DNA from: Tildeniella torsiva UHER 1998/13D | GTDB taxonomy: Bacteria; Cyanobacteriota; Cyanobacteriia; Phormidesmidales; Phormidesmidaceae | Direction of reading: 5' to 3' | NCBI GenBank assembly: GCA_019358835.1 | Contig: JAHHIH010000030.1 | Location: 1-64,000, forward strand | Length of the DNA stretch: 64,000 bases | Shown here: positions 1 through 8,181 of the stretch, piece after piece | Layout of the letters: every line of letters starts with the position of its first letter | Position numbering within the stretch: position 1 is the stretch's first letter | Notes under the pieces: generated by a model | What the model saw: only the letters and a program-made list of their open reading frames with translations | What the model was told of the DNA's origin: nothing | Database searches by the model: none | Translations under genes and position numbers: made by a program

Positions 1-64
1 TCGCGGTGTCTTTCAACAACACCTTGAGGCTATCGGTTAACGCTAGAGGGGCAACATCCATCAT
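1..64 (-). CDS. Possible truncated gene start at window edge (N-terminal ~21 codons)
   Basis: Reading the minus strand from the tandem ATG at 64/61 towards the window edge gives about 21 open codons (MMDVAPLALTDSLKVLL...). The composition looks like a real protein start rather than a shadow frame. It faintly resembles the N-terminus of ISAzo13-type transposases, but this is recall of a pattern and not a demonstrated match. The gene continues beyond the left edge, so length and function cannot be judged. The 137 bases between it and the next gene would hold both divergent promoters. Confidence 0.3.
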   Translation of the reverse strand, partial: MMDVAPLALTDSLKVLLKDTA

Positions 65-201
65 CGAAGCTCGACAACAACACAGCTCTCTCCTAATCTA
101 ATGGATAGTTATTTGCTTGGGATACTCCTAGGCCTCTCCCCACTGGGGGGTAGATTCTGACCTATCTCGACACTCTCAACCCTCGCTCTTGACGACTGCC
201 C

Positions 202-726
202 ATGGCTAGCCCCACCCCCCTCAACGGCCCCGACGATCGCTTCTACTACTTTGCCTACGGCTCTTGCATGTGCCCCGTAGACCTCAAGCGCTCCCTGGGC
301 GAAAGCACCCACGCCTACGTGATTGGGCCAGCGACGCTAGATGGGTATCGGCTGGGGTTCTTTCGGCGATCGCGCCTGCGCAACTGTGGCGTCCTGGACG
401 TGGTTCCCGATCCTGACTTCACCGTGCAGGGCGTGCTCTACCACCTGCCCTGGCGACTCAGCCCCGCCCTCGACCTGCGCGAAGAAGGCTACTGCCACGA
501 GATGGTCACCGTTACTGCCAACGGGCAGCCCTACGCCCAGACCCGCACCTATTCGGTCATCAGCAAGACCCACGAAGAAATTGCCCCCAACGAGTGGTAT
601 TCCAGCGTGGTCATGCGGGGGGCGGCCACCTGCGGCCTGCCAGAACAATACTGCTGGGAACTGTTCCACCACATTCATTCTCTCCAGCGACGGCAGGCTC
701 CAGAGCCCCTGCGCCGGACTGCCTAG
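202..726 (+). CDS. Gamma-glutamylcyclotransferase-like (AIG2/GGCT fold) protein
   Basis: The 174-residue protein has, near its N-terminus, the family signature FYYFAYGSCMCPVDLKRS, equivalent to the YGSN-type substrate loop of the GGCT/AIG2 fold. Further on is an acidic stretch (REEGYCHEMV) with a glutamate in the usual position of the catalytic acid. Members release 5-oxoproline from gamma-glutamyl peptides or amines. The loop reads YGSC rather than YGSN, so the substrate may differ from the textbook enzyme. It is a soluble single-domain protein with no signal peptide. It lies 61 bases upstream of trpB on the same strand, but a TATAAT-like box between them suggests trpB has its own promoter. 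The fold call is firm and the substrate unknown. Confidence 0.8.
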   Translation: MASPTPLNGPDDRFYYFAYGSCMCPVDLKRSLGESTHAYVIGPATLDGYRLGFFRRSRLRNCGVLDVVPDPDFTVQGVLYHLPWRLSPALDLREEGYCHEMVTVTANGQPYAQTRTYSVISKTHEEIAPNEWYSSVVMRGAATCGLPEQYCWELFHHIHSLQRRQAPEPLRRTA

Positions 727-746
727 CATCGGGTCAGGCCATTATC

Positions 747-752
747 TATAAT
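747..752 (+). promoter_or_regulatory. Probable -10 box for trpB
   Basis: A perfect TATAAT lies 35 bases upstream of the GTG start of trpB, between the end of the preceding gene and the coding sequence. No good -35 hexamer is visible at the matching distance, as is common in cyanobacteria. Assigned by motif and position only. Confidence 0.45.
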
Positions 753-787
753 GGGGGCACATTCTAACCCTTCACCTAGCCGCCACC

Positions 788-2032
788 GTGACCCAAACGC
801 CGCTCTCGCCTCGCCCCGCCGTCACCGATGCTCGCCCCGATGCCCTGGGCCGCTTTGGTCAGTTTGGCGGCAAGTACGTGCCCGAAACGCTCATGCCCGC
901 GCTCTTTGAGCTAGAGCAGGCGTTTTATCAGTACCGCGACGAGGCTGGCTTTAAAGACGAGCTGAACGGCCTGCTGAAGGACTATGTTGGTCGGGCCACT
1001 CCCCTTTACTTTGCTGAGCGGCTTACCGCCCACTACCGCCGCCCCGACGGCAACGGCCCCGACATTTATCTCAAGCGCGAAGACCTCAACCACACTGGCG
1101 CACACAAGATCAACAACGCCCTGGGGCAGGTGCTCTTGGCCAAGCGCATGGGCAAGCAGCGCATCATCGCTGAAACCGGAGCCGGGCAGCACGGCGTCGC
1201 CACGGCCACGGTGTGCGCCCGCTTCGGCCTCCAGTGCGTTATCTATATGGGCGTGCAAGATATGGAGCGCCAATCGCTGAACGTTTTTCGCATGCGGTTG
1301 ATGGGGGCTGAGGTGCGCGGCGTCACGGCGGGCACCGGCACGCTCAAGGATGCGACTTCTGAGGCGATTCGCGACTGGGTGACCAATGTAGAAAATACCC
1401 ACTACATCCTCGGTTCCGTGGCGGGGCCGCACCCCTACCCAATGATGGTGCGTGACTTCCACGCCATTATTGGCGAAGAGACCCGCGCCCAGTGCCAAGA
1501 GAAGTTTGGCGGCCTGCCCGATATTTTGATGGCCTGCGTGGGCGGTGGCTCCAACGCGATGGGGCTATTCCACGAATTTGTGAATGAGCCGACGGTGCGG
1601 ATGATTGGCATTGAGGCGGCGGGCAGCGGCGTGGCCAGCGGCAAGCATGCGGCTACCCTGACCGAGGGCCGGGTTGGCGTGCTCCATGGGGCGATGAGCT
1701 ACCTGCTGCAAGACAGCGAAGGTCAGGTGATCGAGGCCCACTCGATTAGCGCTGGTCTGGATTACCCTGGCGTTGGCCCCGAGCACAGCTTTTTGAAGGA
1801 TGCGGGCCGAGCCGAATATTACAGCGTCACCGATCAGGAGGCCTTAGATGCCTTCCAGCGAGTGTCGCGTCTGGAGGGAATTATCCCCGCCCTCGAAACT
1901 GCCCACGCCTTTGCTTACCTCGAAACGCTGTGCCCTCAGCTGACAGGCAACCCCCGCATTGTGATCAACTCCTCGGGCCGGGGCGACAAGGATGTGAACA
2001 CCGTGGCCAAAGCGCTGGGTGGCCTGGAGTAG
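788..2032 (+). CDS. trpB: Tryptophan synthase beta chain
   Basis: TrpB makes L-tryptophan from indole and L-serine with pyridoxal phosphate, as the beta subunit of the alpha2-beta2 complex. The 414-residue protein has normal family length. It shows the N-terminal [19 protein letters not shown] block, the PLP-lysine motif [13 protein letters not shown], the phosphate loop GGGSNAMG and the C-terminal SGRGDKD. The start is GTG; the protein then reads [10 protein letters not shown], with a short variable leader before the conserved block. trpA is not adjacent, which is usual in cyanobacteria where trp genes are scattered. The next gene (DUF29) is 56 bases downstream with its own ribosome-binding site. 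Confidence 0.98.
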   Translation: MTQTPLSPRPAVTDARPDALGRFGQFGGKYVPETLMPALFELEQAFYQYRDEAGFKDELNGLLKDYVGRATPLYFAERLTAHYRRPDGNGPDIYLKREDLNHTGAHKINNALGQVLLAKRMGKQRIIAETGAGQHGVATATVCARFGLQCVIYMGVQDMERQSLNVFRMRLMGAEVRGVTAGTGTLKDATSEAIRDWVTNVENTHYILGSVAGPHPYPMMVRDFHAIIGEETRAQCQEKFGGLPDILMACVGGGSNAMGLFHEFVNEPTVRMIGIEAAGSGVASGKHAATLTEGRVGVLHGAMSYLLQDSEGQVIEAHSISAGLDYPGVGPEHSFLKDAGRAEYYSVTDQEALDAFQRVSRLEGIIPALETAHAFAYLETLCPQLTGNPRIVINSSGRGDKDVNTVAKALGGLE

Positions 2033-2088
2033 AGCTTACCTCCGCTAGATTGTCCAACTCGCAGATTCAATCAGAGGAGGAGTCGCAG

Positions 2089-2577
2089 ATGAGCACCGAA
2101 ACCGATGTCAAACCCAAGTCGTTGTACGACCGGGATTACCAGCTTTGGCTGGACGATACGGTTGCTCATCTGAAATCTCGCAACTTTGATGCGGTTGATT
2201 TGGAGAACCTGATCGAGGAAATTGAAAGCTTGGGCAGAAGTGATAAACAGTCGCTTAACAGCTATCTAAAACGGCTCTGCGAGCACTTGCTAAGGCTTAG
2301 CTACTGGGAAACTGAACGCGATCGGTGCTTCTCGGGCTGGGACAGGGAAATTGAAAATTTTCGCCAAGAAATTCAGGAAATTTTGGATGATAGTCCCAGT
2401 CTGAAAAATCGGCTTAGAGCGCGCTACCCTGCTGAGTACGTCAAAGGTAGAAGGTTGTTTCTGAAGGTCAGCAAACTAGACTCTAAGCGAATTCCTGAAA
2501 GTCCTTGTTTCTCGTTGGAGCAAGCCCTTGATGACGATTGGTTGCCTTGGCGACCCGACTCAGAAACTGTTGATTAG
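2089..2577 (+). CDS. DUF29 family protein (paralogue 1)
   Basis: A 162-residue soluble protein of the DUF29 family, which is strongly expanded in cyanobacteria and has no established function. The family core is visible: YDRDYQLWLDDTVAHLKSRN followed by DLENLIEEIESLGRSDKQ, then a helical region with HLLRLSYW and a C-terminal tail ending in basic and aromatic residues. I placed the start at the ATG at 2089, which follows a strong AGAGGAGGAG ribosome-binding site. The open frame extends upstream into trpB, but that part is not conserved-looking. A second DUF29 copy lies at 6641-7093. The family call is confident, the function unknown. Confidence 0.88.
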   Translation: MSTETDVKPKSLYDRDYQLWLDDTVAHLKSRNFDAVDLENLIEEIESLGRSDKQSLNSYLKRLCEHLLRLSYWETERDRCFSGWDREIENFRQEIQEILDDSPSLKNRLRARYPAEYVKGRRLFLKVSKLDSKRIPESPCFSLEQALDDDWLPWRPDSETVD

Positions 2578-2585
2578 GAACTCCT

Positions 2586-3212
2586 ATGGCCGATGGTTTT
2601 GAAATCTGCGATCGCGACCTCACCCCCGATCTCCTGACCCGCTACAGACAAGCCAGCGCGATCGCCTGCGATACCGAGACAATGGGGCTGCTGCCTTGGC
2701 GCGATCGCCTTTGCTTGGTACAGCTCTCCGACGCCGACGGCTATGTGTCGGTCGTGCGCATCGAACTCGGCCAAACAGAAGCGCCCCTGCTCAAAGAGCT
2801 GTTAGAGGCCCCAAACATTCTCAAGCTGTTTCACTTTGCTCGGTTTGATCTGGCCACGCTCAAGCACAACCTAGGCATCACCGTCGCCCCTGTGTTTTGC
2901 AGCAAAATTGCCAGCAAATTGAGCCGTACCTACAGCCCCCGCCATGGACTCAAAGAGCTGGTCAGAGAGCTAGAGGGCATCGAACTCGACAAGACGGCTC
3001 AAAGCTCTGACTGGGGCAACGCTATGCACCTGTCTGAGGAGCAGCTTCGCTACGCCGCCAACGACGTGCGCTACCTGCATAGCATTCACCAAACCCTGAC
3101 CGCCATGCTCAAACGCGAGGGCCGCTGGGAGTTAGCGCAGGATTGTTTTAACTGTTTGCCCACCTTTGTCGCCCTAGACTTGCTTCAGTATGTGGGGGTG
3201 TTTGAGCACTGA
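2586..3212 (+). CDS. RNase D-like 3'-5' exonuclease
   Basis: A 208-residue single-domain DEDDy-type exonuclease. Exo I is ACDTETMGLLPWRDRLCLVQLSD with the DxE metal ligands. Exo II is visible as FHFARFDLATLK, with the third Asp. Exo III is LRYAANDVRYLHSIH, carrying the Tyr and last Asp (YxxxD). The stretch CSKIASKLSRTYSPRHGLKELV is typical of the RNase D group. It lacks the C-terminal HRDC domains of E. coli RNase D, as is common for short cyanobacterial homologues. It follows the DUF29 gene by only 8 bases, so the two are probably cotranscribed. The likely role is 3' trimming of tRNA or other RNA, by family knowledge. Confidence 0.88.
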   Translation: MADGFEICDRDLTPDLLTRYRQASAIACDTETMGLLPWRDRLCLVQLSDADGYVSVVRIELGQTEAPLLKELLEAPNILKLFHFARFDLATLKHNLGITVAPVFCSKIASKLSRTYSPRHGLKELVRELEGIELDKTAQSSDWGNAMHLSEEQLRYAANDVRYLHSIHQTLTAMLKREGRWELAQDCFNCLPTFVALDLLQYVGVFEH

Positions 3213-3313
3213 TGGGCCATTCTGCGGCGCTGGCGAGGGGCCAACTGTTGCGATCGCAAGACGGGTAAGATGGGCTTATCCACCTTGAAGATTGTTCTAC
3301 GAGGAGAACGACC

Positions 3314-3547
3314 ATGAGCGTTGACAGCAAAGACTTCCAAGACGAGCTGCAAAAGGCGATCGACTACGCCCACCAGATCACCGCCGAAAAGGGCGAAACC
3401 TCCTCTGAAGCGGCGGTTGCCTGGGATGTGGTTGAAGAAATGCGGGCCGAGGCCTCCCACCAGCACCAGAAGCCCAAGAAAACCGGCTTTGATCAGTACC
3501 TAGAAGACAACCCAGAGGCCCCCGAAGGCTTGATGTACGATACCTAA
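3314..3547 (+). CDS. CP12-like protein lacking all cysteines
   Basis: CP12 is a small disordered linker that, when oxidised, ties GAPDH and phosphoribulokinase into an inactive complex in the dark. This 77-residue protein keeps the signature core AWDVVEEMRAEASHQ (residues 36-50) and the tail region DNPEAPEGLMYDT, matching the DNPEADECRVYDD end of canonical CP12. However, both cysteine pairs are absent: the N-terminal region reads GETSSEAAVAWD, and the C-terminal CxxxxxxxC loop is missing its cysteines. Cysteine-poor CP12 variants have been described in cyanobacteria, but a wholly Cys-free form cannot use the usual disulfide switch. A GAGGAG ribosome-binding site sits 8 bases before the ATG. 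It is a single gene between RNase D and the RRM gene. Confidence 0.85.
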   Translation: MSVDSKDFQDELQKAIDYAHQITAEKGETSSEAAVAWDVVEEMRAEASHQHQKPKKTGFDQYLEDNPEAPEGLMYDT

Positions 3548-3717
3548 GGGGGGGGCTACCGCTAATCAGCCTAGGCCTCCCCGACTGGCGGAGCGCGATG
3601 TTAAAATAGTCTTTGGTTAGTTTTCGGTAGATTTCGCTTGTTTCATTTCATTTTGATTTCCGATACAGCTTTGTCTCCGTTTACTCACTGCATTTTGTAC
3701 AGTCCGGAGACAATCCT

Positions 3718-4026
3718 ATGTCACTCTATGTTGGTAACCTGTCCTACGATGTCACCCGCGAAGATCTAGAGCGGGTGTTTGCTGAATACGGCGATGTGAA
3801 GCGGGTGAGCCTGCCCACCGATCGCGAAACGGGTAAGCCTCGGGGCTTTGCCTTTGTCGATATGGCCGCTGAAGCTCAAGAAGACGCCATCATCGAATCC
3901 CTCGATGGGGCTGAGTGGATGGGTCGCGAAATGCGGGTCAACAAAGCTCGCCCCCGCGACGATGCCCGCAGTGGCGCAAGCGCAGGGGGCGGCAATGGCG
4001 GCAACTACCGCCGTACCGGCTTTTAG
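3718..4026 (+). CDS. RNA-binding protein, single RRM with Gly-rich tail (Rbp family)
   Basis: The 102-residue protein has one RNA recognition motif over residues 1-80, with RNP2 LYVGNL at the N-terminus and RNP1 RGFAFVDM near residue 43. A short Gly/Ala/Asn-rich tail follows. This is the cyanobacterial Rbp type, whose members bind mRNA; some are cold-induced and some help localise thylakoid-protein mRNAs. The gene has a long leader: about 170 bases separate it from the CP12 gene, and an AT-rich stretch lies around 3600-3680. CCGGAGA before the ATG is the ribosome-binding site. A strong rho-independent terminator follows at 4066-4094, so it is monocistronic. Confidence 0.95.
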   Translation: MSLYVGNLSYDVTREDLERVFAEYGDVKRVSLPTDRETGKPRGFAFVDMAAEAQEDAIIESLDGAEWMGREMRVNKARPRDDARSGASAGGGNGGNYRRTGF

Positions 4027-4065
4027 ATTCGTTTAGTGAGCGCAGTTAGAGCTAAATAGTTTGTA

Positions 4066-4094
4066 GGGTAGGTCGCAGTGGCCTACCCTTTTTT
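4066..4094 (+). terminator. Rho-independent terminator of the RRM gene
   Basis: The arms GGGTAGG (4066-4072) and CCTACCC (4082-4088) form a perfect 7-bp stem with a 9-base loop, followed at once by a run of T (4089-4094). It stands 40 bases after the RRM stop codon and just before the convergent gene. Confidence 0.85.
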
Positions 4095-4102
4095 GCGTCA
4101 GC

Positions 4103-5023
4103 CTAAAACTGCTCGCGTTCGGCCACCACTGGGGAGCGATCAACCTCTGACTGGGGTCTACCGCTGGCATCGAGATAGCCCAGTTCTTGCAAAAAGGCGT
4201 AGAGGGCGGTAGGAAAGTCGGCATAGACTTGGGTGGCCTCGCCGTCGTCGGTGTAGGTGGAGAGACCCCAGTCATCGGTGCGATCGTAGTGGGAGAGCAT
4301 GAACAGCCAGGCTTCCCGGTAGCGCCCCACACGAATATTTTGGGCCACATAGCCCGCTAGCACACCGTTTTTGTCGCCGCGATCGGCAAACTCTGGATCT
4401 TCTACCGTAAACCGCATCCCGGTAGCTGTGTCTGCGAGATAGTTGGCGAACTGGGGAGTGGTGTCGCGGTACTCGCCATTTTCGTAGGTGAGAATGACGC
4501 TGGGTGGGTACGACCCGGCGTAGGAGCTAAAGCTGTAGAAAAAGGCATTGTCGAGGGTGACAAACTCCATCAGGCCATCGTCGTTGAGGTCTTTAAATTC
4601 GCCGCCGCCGCCGTCGAGGTAGCCAAAGTATACGGGGTTAAACTGCTCGCTTTGCCAGGTGTAGGTGGTAATGGCCAGACAGCAGTGGGCACCGCCAGTA
4701 AAGGTCTGTACCACCACTTCGGGGGTGCCGTCGCTGTCGAGATCGGTCAGCTCAATGCCCGCAAACATGGCGGCGGTGTCGGTGGTAGATAGCTTTAGCT
4801 CGTCGTTGTAGAACAGCTGAAGCGTCAGGTTGTTGCCAACTTCATCAGCGTCGTAGTTGATGGGGGTGTAGCTGGCGACGACCCGAATCGGCCCCTGGGC
4901 GATCGCCTGATCGCTCAGAGCTTCGGTGTCGTAGTCGATCTCGATGCGAGGGTTTTCAGCTAGGGCGGGCAGGCCGAGGGTCAATAGGCTACCGACAAGC
5001 AGGCTTTGGAGGATGGCTTTCAT
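4103..5023 (-). CDS. Secreted protein with FG-GAP/VCBS-like calcium-loop repeats
   Basis: A 306-residue protein with a clear N-terminal signal peptide (MKAILQSLLVGSLLTLGLPALA, cleavage after ALA), so it is exported to the periplasm or beyond. Two loops, DLDSDGTPEVVV (about residue 95) and DLNDDGLMEFV (about residue 145), match the Asp-rich Ca-binding loops of FG-GAP/VCBS beta-propeller repeats. GGAHCCLAITTY gives a neighbouring Cys pair of unknown role. I do not recognise a specific function; similar proteins are common hypotheticals in cyanobacteria. It is convergent with the RRM gene and divergent from nothing close. A small membrane-protein gene lies upstream on the same strand. Confidence 0.7.
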   Translation of the reverse strand: MKAILQSLLVGSLLTLGLPALAENPRIEIDYDTEALSDQAIAQGPIRVVASYTPINYDADEVGNNLTLQLFYNDELKLSTTDTAAMFAGIELTDLDSDGTPEVVVQTFTGGAHCCLAITTYTWQSEQFNPVYFGYLDGGGGEFKDLNDDGLMEFVTLDNAFFYSFSSYAGSYPPSVILTYENGEYRDTTPQFANYLADTATGMRFTVEDPEFADRGDKNGVLAGYVAQNIRVGRYREAWLFMLSHYDRTDDWGLSTYTDDGEATQVYADFPTALYAFLQELGYLDASGRPQSEVDRSPVVAEREQF

Positions 5024-5090
5024 CGACTGTTCTGGGTCTCAATGACAGTGTTTACATGGTTTGCTCAGCTTGCCCCGGTTGATTCTGCGG

Positions 5091-5510
5091 CTACCAGCGT
5101 CGCCAGTGGCGTTTGCCCACCACAAAAATGCCCAACAGCACGCCTACCAGCAGGGTGTAAGACATCGTCACCAGCGCGGCGGGAATGGGCAAAAACCCTT
5201 TGATAAATAGCACCAGGGCGATGCAGGGCACCAGCGCCCAGAGCACGCCAGTGTCGATATACACGGTCTTAAACCAGCGTTCCAAAATGGTGAGGCCCAG
5301 GGCACCAATGCCAAAGCCAGCGGCAATGGGCAGCGCCATGAACAGCAGCTGCATCAGGGGAAGTAGGCCACTGCCGACGTTGTCTAGCAGGAGGGCTAAC
5401 CCCTGGGCTAGCAGCAGGTCGGCGGCGGTGGCGATCGCCACCGCCGCCAGCGCCACCTGAAGCAAAATCGCCCAGGGCAAAGACTTGAGCCGCCAAAAGG
5501 GATTACGCAT
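5091..5510 (-). CDS. Small multi-pass membrane protein, unknown function
   Basis: A 139-residue protein with about four hydrophobic helices: LLQVALAAVAIATAADLLLAQ, LMQLLFMALPIAAGFGIGAL, VLWALVPCIALVLFIKGFLP and LVTMSYTLLVGVLLGIFVVG. It ends in a basic GKRHWRRW, suggesting a cytoplasmic C-terminus. No catalytic or transport motif is visible. It is on the minus strand 67 bases upstream of the FG-GAP-like gene and could be cotranscribed with it. It looks real rather than a shadow: helices alternate cleanly with short polar turns and positive charges flank the membrane segments. Confidence 0.6.
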   Translation of the reverse strand: MRNPFWRLKSLPWAILLQVALAAVAIATAADLLLAQGLALLLDNVGSGLLPLMQLLFMALPIAAGFGIGALGLTILERWFKTVYIDTGVLWALVPCIALVLFIKGFLPIPAALVTMSYTLLVGVLLGIFVVGKRHWRRW

Positions 5511-5738
5511 AGCCGCAGCAATAGGAAGTCACGCCCATTATTGCGCCGAATTCTGAATCTGGCTGTGGGGATGGCATCAATCTTCAGGCTCGGCCAATGT
5601 TCTGCCCCCCTCAAAAGCAGAGGTGATTGCTGTAATAAGTAAATCTTTGCGGTGCTGAGACCTTAGATATGGGATAACAATATATGCGGGTTCAGGCGAT
5701 CGCCTGGATCTGGTGTGCCCTAACTTCCTGTGTGATCT

Positions 5739-6560
5739 ATGGAAAAGCTGCTGCAAGGTCTGCGTGAGTTTCAGGAAAACTATATTCCCGACCACCAGGA
5801 GCTGATTCAGCAGTTGGCCAAGGGTCAGCATCCTCGGGTATTATTTATCGGCTGTTCCGACTCGCGGGTAGACCCCACCATCATCACCCAGGCGGATATT
5901 GGCGATTTATTCATCATCCGCAACGCGGGCAACATTATCCCGCCCTACGAAGCCACCAACGGCGGCGAAGGGGCCACCATCGAGTACGCCATGGAGGCCC
6001 TGGATATTCGCCAGGTGATTGTCTGTGGCCACACCCAGTGCGGGGCGATGAAGGGGCTATTGCAAATTGGCGAACTCGAAGAAAAAATGCCCTTGGTCTA
6101 CCACTGGCTGCGCCACACCGAAGCCACTCGCAAGCTGGTCGAAGATCACTACAGCGACTTGCCTAAGCAAGAAAAGCTCGATTTGCTGGTGGCCCAAAAC
6201 GTCCTGACCCAGATTGATAATCTGCAAACCTACCCCTCGGTACGCTCTAAGCTGCACGCGGGCACCCTGGCCATCCACGGCTGGATCTACAAGCTCGAAA
6301 CCGCCGAGCTTCTGGCCTACGATGAGGATTCTAAAGCCTTCATACCGCCCCACAGTAAAATCTACGCCGACTTGGAGAATGCTAAATCGGTTAAGCCTGG
6401 CGGGCTTTCTCTAGAGTTTAACGACACCGTAAGGCCAGGGGCCGGTGCCCCCTCTGTCGCCCTCCCTAAATTTTCTGAGCCGGTGCAGCCCTACTGGCCA
6501 GGGGCCAACCGCCTTAGCCCCGAGCAGGCCGCCCGCATTTACCGAGGGGCTGGGGTGTAG
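5739..6560 (+). CDS. ccaA: Beta-carbonic anhydrase, carboxysomal CcaA type
   Basis: The enzyme interconverts bicarbonate and CO2; in beta-cyanobacteria the CcaA form works inside the carboxysome next to Rubisco. The zinc ligands are visible in CSDSRVDPT (Cys, Asp-Arg dyad) and GHTQCGAM (His, Cys). The 273-residue length equals the carboxysomal class and exceeds ordinary beta-CAs, because of a C-terminal extension of about 70 residues ending LSPEQAARIYRGAG. That extension is the part reported to matter for CcaA assembly and CcmM contact. Together with the CP12-like gene and the CmpR/NdhR-type regulator it forms part of the carbon-metabolism content of this window. No ccm genes are adjacent. 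Confidence 0.93.
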   Translation: MEKLLQGLREFQENYIPDHQELIQQLAKGQHPRVLFIGCSDSRVDPTIITQADIGDLFIIRNAGNIIPPYEATNGGEGATIEYAMEALDIRQVIVCGHTQCGAMKGLLQIGELEEKMPLVYHWLRHTEATRKLVEDHYSDLPKQEKLDLLVAQNVLTQIDNLQTYPSVRSKLHAGTLAIHGWIYKLETAELLAYDEDSKAFIPPHSKIYADLENAKSVKPGGLSLEFNDTVRPGAGAPSVALPKFSEPVQPYWPGANRLSPEQAARIYRGAGV

Positions 6561-6640
6561 GGGAGTAGTCGAGTGGATGGGTAGGTGTGTGTTAGAGGGC
6601 AAGGGCTATCCTGGGAGTAGGCTGTTTAGGTGTTGGCCCC

Positions 6641-7093
6641 ATGACTCAGACTCCGCAGCGGCTAGCGCTCTACGAGGGCGACTTTGCGCTTTGGCTTGAG
6701 GATGTGGCGGCCAAGCTGCGATCGCGCGACTTTGACCACCTCGATATTGACAATCTGGTTGAGGAGATTGAGTCGTTGGGGCGCTCAGATAAAAAAGAGC
6801 TAAAAAGCCGCCTAGTTACTCTCATGGCCCACCTGCTCAAGCGGCTCTACATCGACAGCGCCTACGACAATCGAGGCTGGGAAATCACCATCCGCGAGCA
6901 GCGCAAAGAACTGCTGCTGCTGCTCGAACAATCCCCTAGCCTAGGGGGGTATTTTGCAGAAGTATTTGATGGGGCCTATGCGATCGCCCTTGCAGAGGTG
7001 CGCGAAGACTACACCAAAGTCACCTTCCCCGATCGCTGGCCCCTAAGCCAGTTGGTGGCTGACCTGTTGAGCAATGCCTATTGGGCTGACTAG
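6641..7093 (+). CDS. DUF29 family protein (paralogue 2)
   Basis: A 150-residue DUF29 protein sharing the family frame with the copy at 2089-2577: LYEGDFALWLEDVAAKLRSRDFDHLDIDNLVEEIESLGRSDKKEL, then LMAHLLKRLYI and a C-terminal Trp-containing end. The biochemical role of the family is not known. The ATG at 6641 gives a leader of about the same length before the conserved block as in the other copy. It is preceded by a G-rich, T-rich stretch (6545-6605) that starts in the ccaA stop region, and followed by a C-rich stretch. The two copies differ clearly in sequence, so this is not a recent duplication. Confidence 0.88.
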   Translation: MTQTPQRLALYEGDFALWLEDVAAKLRSRDFDHLDIDNLVEEIESLGRSDKKELKSRLVTLMAHLLKRLYIDSAYDNRGWEITIREQRKELLLLLEQSPSLGGYFAEVFDGAYAIALAEVREDYTKVTFPDRWPLSQLVADLLSNAYWAD

Positions 7094-7170
7094 CTGGTGC
7101 GCTTATCGGTAAGCCTGGTTCCCTAGTGGGCACTGCCCCCCTACTCCCCACCCCCTACCCATCCACCCCG

Positions 7171-7740
7171 TTACCGATCAAAACTCGCAATCCGCCTCGC
7201 CGCCCCAATACTCTGCTCCCCCGGCCCAAAGGTAACCTCTAACGCCTGCTGGTCGGCAAACGCCTCGGAGGCTTCGCGGTAGACGGTGCGGGTAGTGGGC
7301 AGGGTGCGCCGCTGGCCGTTGTAGTCAAAGGTGATGGCGTAGTCAACTTCCCTCAAGATCGCGGGGTCAGTGCGCTGCTCGATGGGTTCACGCTTGCGAC
7401 TGTCTAGATCGGCGGCGGTGGGGCGAGGGGGCAAAGACGGCCAGTACACCCCCTCATCGTCGGGGCCGGTGGCGGCACCCTCGGGGCGCACCCCGTTGCG
7501 GTTGACCAAAGAATTAGACTCAAAAACTTCCATGTGAACGGTTTGGCGGCGGTCAAAGCTGCGGGCGTACTCGGCTCGCCAGGTTTGGGTGACGGTGGCG
7601 GTGGCTTCGTAGGTGCCGGTGGTAACGGTGTTCCCCGTGGCGGGGTAGTTTTCGCACCCGGCGATCAGGCCTAGGCCCAGGGCGAGGGAGCCAGCCTGGA
7701 GCCAGCGGGGTACTGAAAACCGAGAGGTCAGCGTAGGCAT
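7171..7740 (-). CDS. Probable lipoprotein, unknown function
   Basis: A 189-residue protein with an N-terminal basic-hydrophobic segment (residues 12-28) ending in the lipobox LIAGC, so Cys about 29 is the likely lipidation site. The mature part is soluble and contains a beta-type segment VDYAITFDYNGQRRTLPTTRTVYREA. No known domain is recognised. The stop codon is followed on the minus strand by a G-rich tract (7128-7172) and convergent DUF29. Upstream is a 441-base non-coding stretch shared with the ABC exporter gene, which is transcribed the other way. Confidence 0.65.
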   Translation of the reverse strand: MPTLTSRFSVPRWLQAGSLALGLGLIAGCENYPATGNTVTTGTYEATATVTQTWRAEYARSFDRRQTVHMEVFESNSLVNRNGVRPEGAATGPDDEGVYWPSLPPRPTAADLDSRKREPIEQRTDPAILREVDYAITFDYNGQRRTLPTTRTVYREASEAFADQQALEVTFGPGEQSIGAARRIASFDR

Positions 7741-8181
7741 GGCAGCGGTCGATGGGTGATCTAAAAGTTATCTGTGTATAGACGCTACCAGTGCTTTATA
7801 TAGAGCGCATATGGAAAGCGGCAGGGAGTGAAAGTGGCACAGTGGGGTGGCCGAATTGAGGCATGGCTGCCGACCGGGATGAGGGTGGCCAGTTGACTTA
7901 GAACTTATCCGGAAAACCACGTTCCTCAAGCTGCAAAGAGCTACAGGGCGTTTTTGGATGGATTCTTAGTGACGTTTAACCCGGAGTTATCGTTGGGAGG
8001 ACGCCTGACGGCTTAGCATGGGGCAAACCGCTCAGGATACCGAGGCAAAATTACGTTCTGTATCAATGTGCTGCATCCAGCGATCGCAGCCCAGCGTATT
8101 TGCTAAATCTGGTAGTTAACCTTCTGCTGCGGTTTTCCAACAGTTGGCCGGGTGGCCACTGTGCGTTCTCCAGACTAGCCC
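7741..8181. other. Divergent intergenic region between lipoprotein and exporter genes
   Basis: The 441 bases hold no credible ORF. They must carry divergent promoters. An AT-rich patch (cgctaccagtgctttatata, about 7785-7803) is the best promoter-like segment for the minus-strand gene. Between about 7995 and 8050 there is a small GCC-TGAC-GGC hairpin and a CTCAGGATACCGAG segment that looks structured, but I cannot assign it to a riboswitch class. Confidence 0.4.

Noticed and set aside
1930-2088. Upstream extension of the first DUF29 frame
   Set aside because: It overlaps the end of trpB in another frame, and a strong ribosome-binding site marks the ATG at 2089.
7995-8055. Segment with GGGGCAAACCGCTCAGGATACCGAGG that recalls a glycine riboswitch
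   Set aside because: Only fragments of the consensus are present, there is no clear tandem aptamer, and the downstream gene is an exporter with no link to glycine metabolism.
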